The notes under the pieces: generated by a model | Databases searched by the model: none | What the model was told of the DNA's origin: nothing | The model's input: the letters and a program-made list of their open reading frames with translations, nothing else | From: Ruficoccus amylovorans | GTDB taxonomy: Bacteria; Verrucomicrobiota; Verrucomicrobiia; Opitutales; Cerasicoccaceae | Length of the DNA: 64,000 nt | Assembly: GCF_014230085.1 (NCBI RefSeq) | Contig: NZ_JACHVB010000014.1 | Location: forward strand, 1-64,000 | Direction: 5' to 3' | Position numbers and translations under genes: made by a program | Part shown: positions 52,861 to 64,000 of the stretch, in pieces | Layout of the letters: each line of letters begins with the position of its first letter | Position numbering within the stretch: the first letter of the stretch is position 1

Positions 52861-54042
52861 ATGTCACAAGATCGTTTATCCGTCTGGGCCAAAGGTATAT
52901 CCCCGTCCCCCACGCTTGCCGTCGATGCGAAGGCGAAAGCCCTCAAGGCCGAAGGCAAAGATGTTTGCGGGTTTGGAGCCGGCGAGCCTGATTTCGATAC
53001 GCCAGAATTCATCAAGGAGGCGTGCGTTGAAGCTTTGCGCGCGGGGCAAACCAAGTATTGCCCCGCCGCCGGCCTTCCGGCCCTGAAAAAGGCGCTGGCC
53101 GATAAGTATAAGCTGGATAACAACCTGGAGGTTGATCCGAGCCAGATCGTCGTCAGCCCCGGAGGCAAGTACTCCTGCTACCTGGCGATCCTTGCCACAT
53201 GCAGCCCCGGCGACGAGGTTGTCATTCCCGCGCCGTTCTGGGTCAGCTACCCGGAGATGGTCAAGCTGGCCGGGGCGACCCCGGTTATCATCAGCGCCGG
53301 TGAGGAGGCTGACTTTAAAATTACACCCGAGCAGCTTCGTGCCGCCATCACGCCGAAGACCAAGCTCGTCATCCTCAACAGTCCCTCGAACCCGACGGGC
53401 ACGGTTTACACGCCGGTCGAGATTGAGGCGCTGGTCGAGGTGTGCCTGAGCGCGGGCGTGCTCATCATGTCCGATGAAATCTACGAGTACCTGCTCTATG
53501 ATGGCGTCACGCACCTGAGCCCGGCCTCCCTGAGCAAGGAAGCCGCCGAGTCCACCATCACGGTGGGGGGCTTCTCCAAGACATTTTCCATGACCGGCTG
53601 GCGCCTGGGCACGCTGGTGGCCCCGAAGGCCATCGCCGCCGCCGTGGGCGACCTCCAGAGCCAGACCTCCTCGAACGCCACGACCTTCGCGCAGTTCGGG
53701 GCGCTGGCCGCGCTCAAGCAGCGCGACGAGGCCAAGGCCGCCGTGGCCAAAATGCTGGCCGTCTTCGACAGCCGCCGGCTCAAGCTGCTCAATGGCCTCA
53801 ACGCCATCAAGGGCATCAACTGCCGCCGCGCGCAGGGGGCCTTTTACCTCTTTCCCTCCCTCTCCGGCCTCGGGATCAGCTCGACGGACTTCGCCGCCCG
53901 GCTCCTCGAAGAGGAACTGGTCGCGGTCGTTCCGGGTGTGGCCTTTGGCGCGGACGAGTGCATGCGCCTGAGCTATGCCACCTCCGACGAGGTCATTGAC
54001 AAAGGACTTGAACGGCTGGCGCGCTTCTGCCAGCAACTCTAA
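52861..54042 (+). CDS. aspC: Aspartate aminotransferase (class I, subgroup Ib-like)
   Basis: A 393-residue PLP enzyme. It starts [20 protein letters not shown] (ATG 52861). [67 protein letters not shown] and the PLP-lysine segment [16 protein letters not shown] follow the Ib aspartate transaminases, some of which also use prephenate. It is followed after 6 bases by isocitrate dehydrogenase, probably in one operon, which links 2-oxoglutarate production with transamination. Confidence 0.92.
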   Translation: MSQDRLSVWAKGISPSPTLAVDAKAKALKAEGKDVCGFGAGEPDFDTPEFIKEACVEALRAGQTKYCPAAGLPALKKALADKYKLDNNLEVDPSQIVVSPGGKYSCYLAILATCSPGDEVVIPAPFWVSYPEMVKLAGATPVIISAGEEADFKITPEQLRAAITPKTKLVILNSPSNPTGTVYTPVEIEALVEVCLSAGVLIMSDEIYEYLLYDGVTHLSPASLSKEAAESTITVGGFSKTFSMTGWRLGTLVAPKAIAAAVGDLQSQTSSNATTFAQFGALAALKQRDEAKAAVAKMLAVFDSRRLKLLNGLNAIKGINCRRAQGAFYLFPSLSGLGISSTDFAARLLEEELVAVVPGVAFGADECMRLSYATSDEVIDKGLERLARFCQQL

Positions 54043-54048
54043 TCTATC

Positions 54049-55281
54049 ATGAGCGAAAAAATCACCATCGAGAACGGCAATCTCATCGTGCCGGACAAGC
54101 CCGTCATCCCCTTCATCGAAGGCGACGGCACCGGCCCTGACATCTGGAACGCCTCGGTGCGCGTCTTCGACGCCGCCGTTGAAAAAGCCTACGGCAGCTC
54201 GCGTAAAATCGAGTGGATGGAAGTCCTTGCCGGGGAGAAATCCTTCAACCAGACCGGTGACTGGCTCCCGCAGGCCACGCTGGATGCTTTCCAGGAATAT
54301 CTCGTAGGGATCAAGGGCCCGCTGACGACTCCGGTCGGCGGCGGCATCCGCTCGCTCAATGTCGCGCTTCGCCAGATCCTCGACCTGTATGTGTGCCTGC
54401 GTCCGGTGCGTTGGTTCGAGGGCGTTCCCAGCCCGGTCAAGCGCCCCGACCTGACCGACATGGTGATCTTCCGTGAAAACGCCGAAGACATCTACGCCGG
54501 TATCGAGTTCGAGAACGGCACCCCCGAGTGCATCAAGCTCAAGGACCTGCTGAAGGAAAACTTCCCGGCGATGTTCAAGAAGATCCGCTTCCCTGAGACG
54601 GCGGGCCTCGGCATCAAGCCCGTTTCAAAGGAAGGCACGCACCGCCTGGTCAAGGCCGCCATCCAGTACGCGATCGACAACGAGCGCGACTCGGTGACGC
54701 TCGTGCACAAGGGCAACATCATGAAGTTCACCGAAGGCGCCTTCCGCGACTGGGGCTACCAGTGCGCGAAGGAAGAGTTCGGCGCGACCGAGCTCGACGG
54801 CGGCCCCTGGTGCTCCTTCAAGTCCCCGAAGACGGGCAAGGAGATCATCATCAAGGACGTCATCGCCGACGCCATGCTCCAGCAGATCCTGACGCGCCCG
54901 GCCGAGTACGACGTGCTCGCCACGCTCAATCTGAACGGCGACTATATCTCCGACGCGCTTGCGGCCTGCGTGGGCGGCATCGGCATCGCCCCCGGCGGCA
55001 ACATCAACTACGACACCGGCCACGCCATCTTTGAAGCGACGCACGGGACCGCCCCGAAGTACGCCGGCAAGGACCAGGTCAACCCCGGTTCGGTCATCCT
55101 CTCGGGTGAGATGATGTTCCGCTACATGGGCTGGACCGAAGCGGCCGACCTCATCATCAAGGGCGTTAACGGTGCCATCAGCAACAAGACCGTGACCTAC
55201 GACTTCGAGCGCCTGATGGACGGTGCCAAGCTGCTGAAGTGCTCCGAGTTCGGCGACGCCATCGTCGCGAACATGGACTAA
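54049..55281 (+). CDS. icd: Isocitrate dehydrogenase (NADP type)
   Basis: A 410-residue enzyme oxidising isocitrate to 2-oxoglutarate in the TCA cycle. Key blocks are [14 protein letters not shown], the substrate loop [17 protein letters not shown] (with the regulatory/substrate Ser and Arg residues), [35 protein letters not shown] and [20 protein letters not shown]. Length and motifs are those of the prokaryotic homodimeric type. A clear rho-independent terminator follows. Confidence 0.95.
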   Translation: MSEKITIENGNLIVPDKPVIPFIEGDGTGPDIWNASVRVFDAAVEKAYGSSRKIEWMEVLAGEKSFNQTGDWLPQATLDAFQEYLVGIKGPLTTPVGGGIRSLNVALRQILDLYVCLRPVRWFEGVPSPVKRPDLTDMVIFRENAEDIYAGIEFENGTPECIKLKDLLKENFPAMFKKIRFPETAGLGIKPVSKEGTHRLVKAAIQYAIDNERDSVTLVHKGNIMKFTEGAFRDWGYQCAKEEFGATELDGGPWCSFKSPKTGKEIIIKDVIADAMLQQILTRPAEYDVLATLNLNGDYISDALAACVGGIGIAPGGNINYDTGHAIFEATHGTAPKYAGKDQVNPGSVILSGEMMFRYMGWTEAADLIIKGVNGAISNKTVTYDFERLMDGAKLLKCSEFGDAIVANMD

Positions 55282-55307
55282 GCGCCCCGCGCACTCCGAC
55301 ACTTTCA

Positions 55308-55341
55308 AGCCAGCCGGTGTTTCATCCGGCTGGCTTTTTTA
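55308..55341 (+). terminator. Rho-independent terminator after icd
   Basis: AGCCAGCCGG-(8 nt)-CCGGCTGGCT forms a 10-base perfect stem followed by a run of T. It closes the aspC-icd operon. Confidence 0.93.
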
Positions 55342-55552
55342 TTGTCGTGTGCGGCCACGCACTGCGGGGCTTGGGGGCGCACAGCCCCCAATATTGGGTG
55401 CATCTATTTTAAAGAAAGAAACACACCTCCAATGTTACAATTACGCCGAGGGAGGCGATTTCTCTTTAAGTGACGGACGTGTTACGGAATACTCACCGGT
55501 ATGCTGCGTAGCGTTCTTGCTCCGTGGCCTGCTGTTTTATTGCGGCGGCATC

Positions 55553-57118
55553 ATGTTGCCCGATTTTTCCCCCATGAAGGCCGATACCTGCATCCTGTTT
55601 GATTCCGAGACAGCCGAAGCCGCCTGCCTAGAGTCGCTGGGGGCGCAATTCGGACTGGAGGCGGCGGGAGCGAGCCAGAGCCGTCATGTTTATTTCGATA
55701 CTTTCGACTGGCGGCTCTTCGCGGAGGGCTACGGGCTGGAGAGTGCTTCCGGCGAACTTCGCCTGTGTTCGCTCGCGGACGACGAGGTGCTCGCCGCGCT
55801 CCCGTGGAAAAACCGGCGGGCTCCGGCCTTCGCGTCAGAGGTGGCAGAGGAAGGGCCGTTGCGCGATGCGCTTGCCAAGGTGTGTGGTATTCGCGCCCTG
55901 CTGCGGCAGGCGGAGCTGACGGCGCATCTGCGGGATTTCCGCGTCCTCGACGCCGAGGGGAAAACTGTCCTGCGCGTGCGTTTTGGCAGCTATGCCTTTC
56001 ACGGCGGGAGCAAGCCTTTCCTGCGCGAATGGCGCGTGCGTCCGCTCAAAGGCTACGAAGCCGAGGCGAGGGAGTTTTGCTTATTGGCCGGACGTTATGG
56101 CAAGCGCCAGAAAGGGCCGGGCGGGCATCCGCTGACGCTCGCGCTACAGGAGCGCGGGGTCGATCCCTTTCGCTACTCGCCCAACCGGGACCTAGGCTTT
56201 TCGCCGGAGTTGCCCGCCTACCTGGCTGCACGGAGCGTGCTGGAGCACGCGCTGGAAGTGGTCGAGGCGAACGAGCCGGGCATCCTTGACGACACGGATA
56301 CGGAGTTCCTGCACCACTACCGGGTGGCGCTGCGGCAGACGAAGTCCGCGCTTGGGCTGTTCGGCGAGGTGCTCCCCAAAAAGGAAACCGACGCGCTCAA
56401 GCAAACCGTCGGGGCGCTCGCCCGCGCCAGCAATACTGTGCGCGACCTGGACGTTTTTCTGCTCAAGCGGGCTTCGATCACGGCGCGTTTACCGGGCGCT
56501 TTCAACCCAGGGGTAGAGACCTTTTTTCGTCGCCTCAAGGCGGAGCGTCGCCGCGAGTTTAAAAAGCTCTGCGCGTTTCTGCGCTCGGAGGAACTGCCCG
56601 CGGGCAAGCTCCAGTGGCGCGAGTTCTCGACCCGGCTGGCGAGCCCGGACTTTTCACCCGCTCCAGGGGTGTCGGTTTACACCGTGGCCTGCGCGAATAT
56701 TTCCCGCCGCTATGCGCGCATCCTCAAGCGCGGGGGCAAGCTTGGTCCCGGTTCGCCCGAGGAGCCGTTCCACGAACTGCGGATCGACTTTAAAAAACTG
56801 CGCTACAACCTGGAGTTCTTCCGCTCGCTCTTTCCGGGGAAGGAGGTGGGCTACTTCATCCGCCACCTGCGCCGGATGCAGGGCCTGCTCGGCGACCTCA
56901 ACGACATCAAGGTGCAACGCGATTTCCTGACCGCGCGGCTGGCGCGGCTCGACCTGAAAACCCGCGACTCGGCCAACATCGCCGCCTCGCTCGGGGCGCT
57001 CATCGCCCGGCTGGAGGAGGGGAGCCTGCGCTTGCGCGAGGGCTTCCCGGCGGCCTTTGCCGAGCTGGCCGACGGTCGCATGAAGTCCATCGCCGGGCGG
57101 CTCTTTCGACCCTCATGA
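55553..57118 (+). CDS. CYTH-like/CHAD-domain protein
   Basis: A 521-residue protein from the ATG at 55553 (55574 also possible). The N-terminal 200 residues resemble CYTH (HVYFDTFDWRLFAEGYGLES), but the ExExK catalytic signature is missing, so it is probably not an active triphosphatase. From about 225 there is a CHAD helical domain with both signature stretches: FLHHYRVALRQTKSALGLF and FHELRIDFKKLRYNLEFF, rich in the His, Arg and Lys that bind polyphosphate. CHAD proteins are known to sit on polyphosphate granules. The stop overlaps the next ATG (ATGA), coupling it to a ParA-like ATPase. Confidence 0.85.
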   Translation: MLPDFSPMKADTCILFDSETAEAACLESLGAQFGLEAAGASQSRHVYFDTFDWRLFAEGYGLESASGELRLCSLADDEVLAALPWKNRRAPAFASEVAEEGPLRDALAKVCGIRALLRQAELTAHLRDFRVLDAEGKTVLRVRFGSYAFHGGSKPFLREWRVRPLKGYEAEAREFCLLAGRYGKRQKGPGGHPLTLALQERGVDPFRYSPNRDLGFSPELPAYLAARSVLEHALEVVEANEPGILDDTDTEFLHHYRVALRQTKSALGLFGEVLPKKETDALKQTVGALARASNTVRDLDVFLLKRASITARLPGAFNPGVETFFRRLKAERRREFKKLCAFLRSEELPAGKLQWREFSTRLASPDFSPAPGVSVYTVACANISRRYARILKRGGKLGPGSPEEPFHELRIDFKKLRYNLEFFRSLFPGKEVGYFIRHLRRMQGLLGDLNDIKVQRDFLTARLARLDLKTRDSANIAASLGALIARLEEGSLRLREGFPAAFAELADGRMKSIAGRLFRPS

Positions 57119-57855
57119 AGATCCTGACGCTTTACCATCTCAAGGGCGGGGTGGGCAAGACCGCCGCCGCCGTCAACCTCAGCTACCTGGCGGCAGCCGA
57201 AGGACGGCGCGTGCTCCTGTGCGACCTCGATCCGCAGGGCTCGGCCTCGTACTACTTTCGCATGCGCCCGGCGCGCAAGGTCAAGGTCGGCAAGCTGCTC
57301 AAGTCGGCCAAGTTCGCCGAAAAGCAGGTGCGCGAGTCCGACTACGAGAACCTCTTTCTCATGCCCTCGGACCTGGTCCTGCGCCAACTCGACGCCAAGC
57401 TTGAAGCCGGGAAAAAGTCCCGTTCACGCCTGAAGCGGCTTTTCGCGGGGATGGAGGACGAGTACGACCTCATTGTGGTCGATGCGCCCCCGGCCATCAC
57501 GCTGCTGGCGGAGAATCTTTTCCGCGCCTCGGACCTGCTCTTGTTGCCGATCATCCCGACCGTGCTCGCGCATCAGGCCATGCTTAAGGTGATGGAGTTC
57601 ATGGAGACCGAAGGGCTGGACACCTCGCGGGTGCGGGCGTTTTTCTCCATGGCCGACCGGCGCAAGAAGCTCCACCGCGAGTTTATGAAGCAGCTTTCGG
57701 CGGATGCCACGCGCTTCCTGCCCGCTGCCATCCCCTATGCCAGCGCGGTGGAAAACATGGGACTCGAACGCCGTCCGCTGCCCGACTACGACCGTCGCAG
57801 CCCTGCCACCAAGGCCTACCGCGAATTGTGGGCGCAGTGCGCCAAGCTGTTGTAG
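57115..57855 (+). CDS. ParA/MinD-type ATPase paired with the CHAD protein
   Basis: A 246-residue Walker ATPase. The deviant Walker A is HLKGGVGKTAAAVNLSYLA (KGGVGKT at 10-16), followed by LLCDLDPQGSASYYF and the Walker B region LIVVDAPPAITLLAENLF. There is no N-terminal HTH, so it belongs with small orphan ParA proteins (McdA/ParC-like) that position cargo on the nucleoid. It lacks a ParB neighbour and is translationally coupled to the CHAD gene, which suggests that polyphosphate granules are its cargo (inference). Confidence 0.88.
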   Translation: MKILTLYHLKGGVGKTAAAVNLSYLAAAEGRRVLLCDLDPQGSASYYFRMRPARKVKVGKLLKSAKFAEKQVRESDYENLFLMPSDLVLRQLDAKLEAGKKSRSRLKRLFAGMEDEYDLIVVDAPPAITLLAENLFRASDLLLLPIIPTVLAHQAMLKVMEFMETEGLDTSRVRAFFSMADRRKKLHREFMKQLSADATRFLPAAIPYASAVENMGLERRPLPDYDRRSPATKAYRELWAQCAKLL

Positions 57856-57882
57856 CGTGTGGGTCGATCGGTCGCGTTTTTT

Positions 57883-57911
57883 TTAACCGCAAAGACGCAA
57901 AGGCGCAGAGG
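57883..57911. repeat. Dispersed CGCAAAGACGC repeat
   Basis: TTAACCGCAAAGACGCAAAG followed by GCGCAGAGG lies between the convergent parA-like and AI-2E-type genes. It matches the left arm upstream of der. Confidence 0.8.
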
Positions 57912-57974
57912 TTTTTTCAAGGGAAGGGCTTCTCGTCAGGGGGGCGATGGCTGCTTTGTGGGCCTTTTGTCCGT

Positions 57975-59213
57975 TTATGCTTTCTCCGCGCGGGAAGCTT
58001 CTTCGGCGGAGAGAGTGGAAGTGGCGTCGTCTTTGTTCATGAGCATGGGCAGGTACTTGACCTTGACCAGCCGCCAGAGCACGACGAAGAAGGCCGTCAG
58101 GGGGATGGCGAGAATCATGCCGAGGATGCCGTCCAGCGCAGTACCCCAGAAGAAGATAGCGATGATGATGACCATCGGGTGCAGGCCGGTCTGCTTGCCC
58201 ATGATGCGCGGCGTGAGAAAGTAGCCCTCCAACGCCTGCACGGCTGCGAAGACCCCCAGCACCCAGATCACGGTGGAGACACCGCCGTCGCTTTGCAGGT
58301 AGCCGATGGGCAGGGCCATTCCGAGGCCGAGGATGGTGCCGAGGTAGGGGATGATGTTGAGGAAGCCCATCGCCATGCCGATGAAGAATCCGAACTTGAG
58401 CCCGACGAGGCTGAAGCCGATGGCGTAGCAGACGCCCATGATGAGCCCGATCACGATCTGGCCGCGGAAAAACGAGACGATGATGCCGACAAACTCGCGC
58501 ACGAGGAACACGATGTCGTCGCGGATCTTGTCGTTGACGAAGACCAGCTCGCGCTTGAGGTCCTGCGAGAAGTCGCGGTCGCTCAGCAGGAGGAAAAACA
58601 GGTACACCGGGATGATGGCGAACTGCGCCGAAAGGCCGAAGAAGGTGAGCACGCCCTTGCCGGATTTTTGCAGAATGCTGACCATGCTCCCGGCGCTGTT
58701 CTTGATGACTTCCAGCAGACGGTTGGCGAGCTCGCCGCTCTGGTCCATCATGGCGGCCCATTTTTGTTCGCCGAAAATGTTCTTCCCCATGTCCATCAAG
58801 TCGGGGAATTTCTGGCGGATGGAGGCGATCAGTTCGGTGATCTGGTCGGGGAGGGTTTTGAAGAAGACGATGATCTGCTTGTCAAACAGCTCGAAGATCG
58901 CGTACACGCCCACCCCTGCGATGAGGATGGCGATGACGTAGAGGATAAGGATCGAAGGGATCAGCCCGAGGTGCAGCTTGCGGCTGATCAGGCTGACGAC
59001 GGGGCGCAGCAGCATGGCCAGGATGCCCGCCGCCGCCAGCGGCCAGAGGACACCGCTGAAAGTGCTGACAAAGACTTTCAACAGGTAAAAGCACAGCAAC
59101 ACAACCGCGCACAAAAAGACGACCCCCAGCGCGGTCAGCGCCGCGACGACAATCCGCTTTTGCAGGTCGCTGAAAACTTTGTTCGGCTGCTTGTCGCCCA
59201 TGAGGGGAAGCAT
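57975..59213 (-). CDS. AI-2E transporter-family permease (UPF0118/PerM)
   Basis: A 412-residue membrane protein with about eight spans. Typical features are LWPLAAAGILAMLLRPVVSL near the N-terminus, a long central extracytoplasmic region (about 150-230), and the conserved NIIPYLGTILGLGMALPIGY and GLHPMVIIIAIFFWGTALDG blocks. Members have been linked to AI-2 export or Na+/H+ antiport, so the substrate is uncertain. It is a single gene convergent with the parA-like gene. Confidence 0.88.
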   Translation of the reverse strand: MLPLMGDKQPNKVFSDLQKRIVVAALTALGVVFLCAVVLLCFYLLKVFVSTFSGVLWPLAAAGILAMLLRPVVSLISRKLHLGLIPSILILYVIAILIAGVGVYAIFELFDKQIIVFFKTLPDQITELIASIRQKFPDLMDMGKNIFGEQKWAAMMDQSGELANRLLEVIKNSAGSMVSILQKSGKGVLTFFGLSAQFAIIPVYLFFLLLSDRDFSQDLKRELVFVNDKIRDDIVFLVREFVGIIVSFFRGQIVIGLIMGVCYAIGFSLVGLKFGFFIGMAMGFLNIIPYLGTILGLGMALPIGYLQSDGGVSTVIWVLGVFAAVQALEGYFLTPRIMGKQTGLHPMVIIIAIFFWGTALDGILGMILAIPLTAFFVVLWRLVKVKYLPMLMNKDDATSTLSAEEASRAEKA

Positions 59214-59413
59214 GCCCGGCGCGCCCCGCCTGTCGAGGTTTTATCGTACGGTGTCCCGCCGTGGGTTGCAGGAGTGCAGGTGCACTGGTTTGTGCAGTAT
59301 AAAGCCGGTTTCCGTTTCGCTTGCGGCAAGCCGGTTTCCTTGACGAACCGGCGGAATCCACCCCAGTTCGGACTGACTGATGCTCCGATGCGGGGTAGGC
59401 ACGCAGTGCCGTA

Positions 59414-59453
59414 GGGGGATTGATCCCCCTCAGTGCCAGCGGGCGCAACCCGC
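59414..59453. terminator. Hairpins downstream of the glutaredoxin gene
   Basis: Two stems adjoin the glutaredoxin stop: AGGGGGAT-TG-ATCCCCCT (59413-59430) and GCGGG-cgcaa-CCCGC (59439-59453). No T-run is present. They resemble the hairpin cluster at 38.6-39.0 kb. The 240-base gap from 59214 holds no gene. Confidence 0.4.
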
Positions 59454-59741
59454 CTAGTCGTCTTCGTAGTTGTCGCCGAGGCCGAGCTCCATGCGGGTTT
59501 CGGGGTCTTCGGCCAGGGCGTCCTTGAGTTCCTCCACGCTGAAGTCGGCCACGATGAAGTCGCCAAATTCGAGGGTGGGGGTCTTGGTCTGGCCGCTGAC
59601 TTCGATCATGCGCTGCATGTTCTGGGCGCTCAGGTTGACATCGCGCAGATCGACTTCGACCGCGTGACGCTGGAAAAAGGCCATGGCTTCACGGCACCAG
59701 GGGCAACCGCGCTTGATATAGAGAATGGGGTGTTTCGACAT
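59454..59741 (-). CDS. Glutaredoxin-family protein
   Basis: A 95-residue thioredoxin-fold protein. The N-terminus MSKHPILYIKRGCPWCREAM holds a CPWC redox site, followed by EVDLRDVNLSAQNMQRMIEV and the cis-proline in QTKTPTLEFGDFIVADF. It would reduce disulfides or glutathionylated proteins in the cytoplasm. Its natural reductant is not evident from the neighbours. Typical length for a small dithiol glutaredoxin. Confidence 0.9.
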   Translation of the reverse strand: MSKHPILYIKRGCPWCREAMAFFQRHAVEVDLRDVNLSAQNMQRMIEVSGQTKTPTLEFGDFIVADFSVEELKDALAEDPETRMELGLGDNYEDD

Positions 59742-59892
59742 CTCGTTTGTGCTTGGTTTTTATTGGCTTAAATCAAGCACGGCAAGACGGGTTCCGCAAC
59801 CCTTTTCGGCGCTTTGCCCAAAGCCAAACAAACGTGACCGGGCTTGCGCTCGGGGCGAAACGGGGGCAGGTTAAAAGGATTTGCACAGCACG

Positions 59893-62751
<2,859 letters not shown>

Positions 62752-62817
62752 GAGGGAGAAAAAGAAGCTCGCTCTGGGGTTGCGCCGGAGGGGGGGAGGT
62801 GTCACTTTGGCCGATTC

Positions 62818-63663
62818 ATGAAACCTCAGAAGCGGAAGCCGGGCCGCAAACCGGTCGCCAGCGAGCTGCGCCACCGGATCAACGCCGGGCGGGTCGCGGT
62901 GAAAAACCAGATTGCCTTTTTCGAGAGCCAGTTCGGGCAGGTTGAGAGCCAGTGGAAGGAAGATGACACGCGGGTGACGTTCGCGGACTTTGCTATTTCT
63001 GAAAAGGTATTTACCGAGTTGCGCCGCTCGTTCCCGCATGACGATTTTTGCAGCGAGGAGTCGAATCCCGAGGACGAGGAGATGCTGCTGGAGGCTGAGT
63101 ACGCCTGGATTCTCGATCCCATCGACGGCACGAACAATTACGCGCTGGGAATTCCGATGTGTTCAATTTCGCTGGCGCTGCTGCGCAACGGTGAGCCCGT
63201 TTACGGCTATATCTACGACTATGCCCGCCGCACGCTGATCGAGGGCGGGGAAGGCGAGGGCGTGCTCGACGGCACGCACCGATGCCGCGTGCTGGCGGAC
63301 GAGCCGACGGTACAGAGCCACTTTGCGACGAATTTCCCCTTTGATCCGGCGGACATGGCGCTGACACGTGAGCTGTTCGAGCAGTACCGGGTGCGGTGCT
63401 TCGGCAGCGCGGCGATGAACCTGGCCTACACGGCGACGGGTAAGCTTGAAGCCTGCCTCGACTTCCGGGTCAAGGTCTGGGATGTGGCCGCCGGGTTCGC
63501 CATGATTAAGGCCGGGGGCGGCGAAGTCGTTTACTTCGGCGAACCGGCTTTTCCGCTCAATCGCTTCCACGTACGGATGCCTGCCGTGCGTTATGTGGCG
63601 GGTAATCCGGCTTTTTGCCGGATCGTGGAGGAGCGTATCCGCGGGGGCGGTGGCAAGGCCTAG
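62818..63663 (+). CDS. Inositol-monophosphatase-family phosphatase
   Basis: A 281-residue Mg-dependent phosphatase. After a basic N-terminus (KPQKRKPGRKPVASEL) it has the metal site FCSEESNPEDEE, WILDPIDGTNNYALGIPMCS, and the second signature RVKVWDVAAGFAMIKAGGGE. All metal-binding acids are present. Possible substrates are inositol phosphate, histidinol phosphate or PAP; the sequence alone does not choose. It follows uvrA by 66 bases on the same strand. Confidence 0.9.
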   Translation: MKPQKRKPGRKPVASELRHRINAGRVAVKNQIAFFESQFGQVESQWKEDDTRVTFADFAISEKVFTELRRSFPHDDFCSEESNPEDEEMLLEAEYAWILDPIDGTNNYALGIPMCSISLALLRNGEPVYGYIYDYARRTLIEGGEGEGVLDGTHRCRVLADEPTVQSHFATNFPFDPADMALTRELFEQYRVRCFGSAAMNLAYTATGKLEACLDFRVKVWDVAAGFAMIKAGGGEVVYFGEPAFPLNRFHVRMPAVRYVAGNPAFCRIVEERIRGGGGKA

Positions 63664-63692
63664 GGCCTGAACGGGCCTCTGGAAAAACTACG

Positions 63693-64000
63693 TTATTGCT
63701 TGAAAACGAAGCTCTTGCGGATCAGGTCAAAGCCGGGCATGGCTTTGTCGAGGTCGTCCGAATAGTACAGCTCGGTGACGAGGATGCCCTTGGGGCCGTC
63801 GGTCGAGACGAAGATGCGGGCTCCGCCGGGAAGGAAGCCGGCGATCTTGCCCTTGAGGTGGCGTCCCTGGCCCTTGAAGTTGCCCCACTGCTCGAAGCTG
63901 TCGCGCGAGTAGGTCTCGATCATGGGGCCGTCCAGCGTGGTCAGGATGCTGAACATGATGTCGTCGGCGTCGGTGTCGGCGTCGGGGACGAAAATCTTGA
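63693..64000 (-). CDS. Hypothetical protein, 5' end beyond the window
   Basis: The C-terminal part of a protein on the minus strand. The frame stays open from the ATG at 63956 to the window edge, reading an Asp/Ala-rich stretch (FVPDADTDADDIMFSILTTL), so the true start probably lies outside. The visible part (FKGQGRHLKGKIAGFLPGGA, then TELYYSDDLDKAMPGFDLI) has no motif I recognise. It is convergent with the phosphatase gene. Confidence 0.55.
   Translation of the reverse strand, partial: KIFVPDADTDADDIMFSILTTLDGPMIETYSRDSFEQWGNFKGQGRHLKGKIAGFLPGGARIFVSTDGPKGILVTELYYSDDLDKAMPGFDLIRKSFVFKQ

Overview
The window looks like a chromosomal segment of a Gram-negative, high-GC bacterium, most likely a member of Verrucomicrobiota (Opitutae). 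This is inferred from LpxI (lipid A synthesis), a PEP-CTERM tail on a secreted hydrolase, a lysine-rich histone H1-like protein, a TP_0789-type lipoprotein-sorting protein, and intergenic repeats of the CACAGAGG/CGCAAAGACGC kind. No rRNA or taxonomic marker settles the genus. 

Region 1 (1-21.5 kb) is an accessory island, visibly lower and more variable in GC than the rest. It opens with an IS3-family element that abuts, and probably truncates, a multi-spanning membrane protein. It then carries a PIN/Phd-type toxin-antitoxin pair, a small CHC2-TOPRIM primase, the DUF2924 - large serine recombinase - HTH module, and an AT-rich DUF4365-type putative defence protein. Next come an overlapping cluster with an orphan DNA methyltransferase and RadC, several unknown AT-rich genes, a Schlafen/AlbA_2 protein and a VapBC pair. 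The island ends in a tight three-gene operon: a RecQ-like helicase fused to a phosphoribosyltransferase, a DprA-like protein (together the RqlHI/PsyrTA arrangement), and an extra alpha-helical protein. A tRNA-His gene stands at the junction with the core genome. 

Region 2 (22-32.6 kb) holds an esterase, a group of secreted or membrane proteins of unknown role, a GlcD-type FAD oxidase, a lipoprotein, leuA behind what looks like a leucine-rich leader peptide, and coaC. Region 3 (32.9-42.3 kb) has the translationally coupled leuS - FecR-like - lpxI operon, an active HtrA protease followed by an HtrA-like protein without its catalytic residues, riboflavin synthase and a family-4-like uracil-DNA glycosylase. 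Region 4 (42.4-52 kb) has a PEP-CTERM serine hydrolase, an Lrp regulator plus alanine-type aminotransferase, der, fmt, a LysM protein, parB, secG and a lipoprotein-sorting-like protein. 

Region 5 (52-64 kb) has a protein joining two ribbon-helix-helix-like segments to a histone-H1-like tail, aspC, icd, a CYTH/CHAD protein overlapping a ParA-like ATPase, an AI-2E-type permease, a glutaredoxin, a UvrA lacking half of its first zinc module, an inositol-monophosphatase-family enzyme and a partial gene. The CHAD-ParA pair, close to an AlgP-like lysine-rich protein, suggests a system for positioning polyphosphate granules (inference). 

A dispersed repeat family occurs at least seven times, often as inverted pairs, and one copy is read in frame inside leuS.
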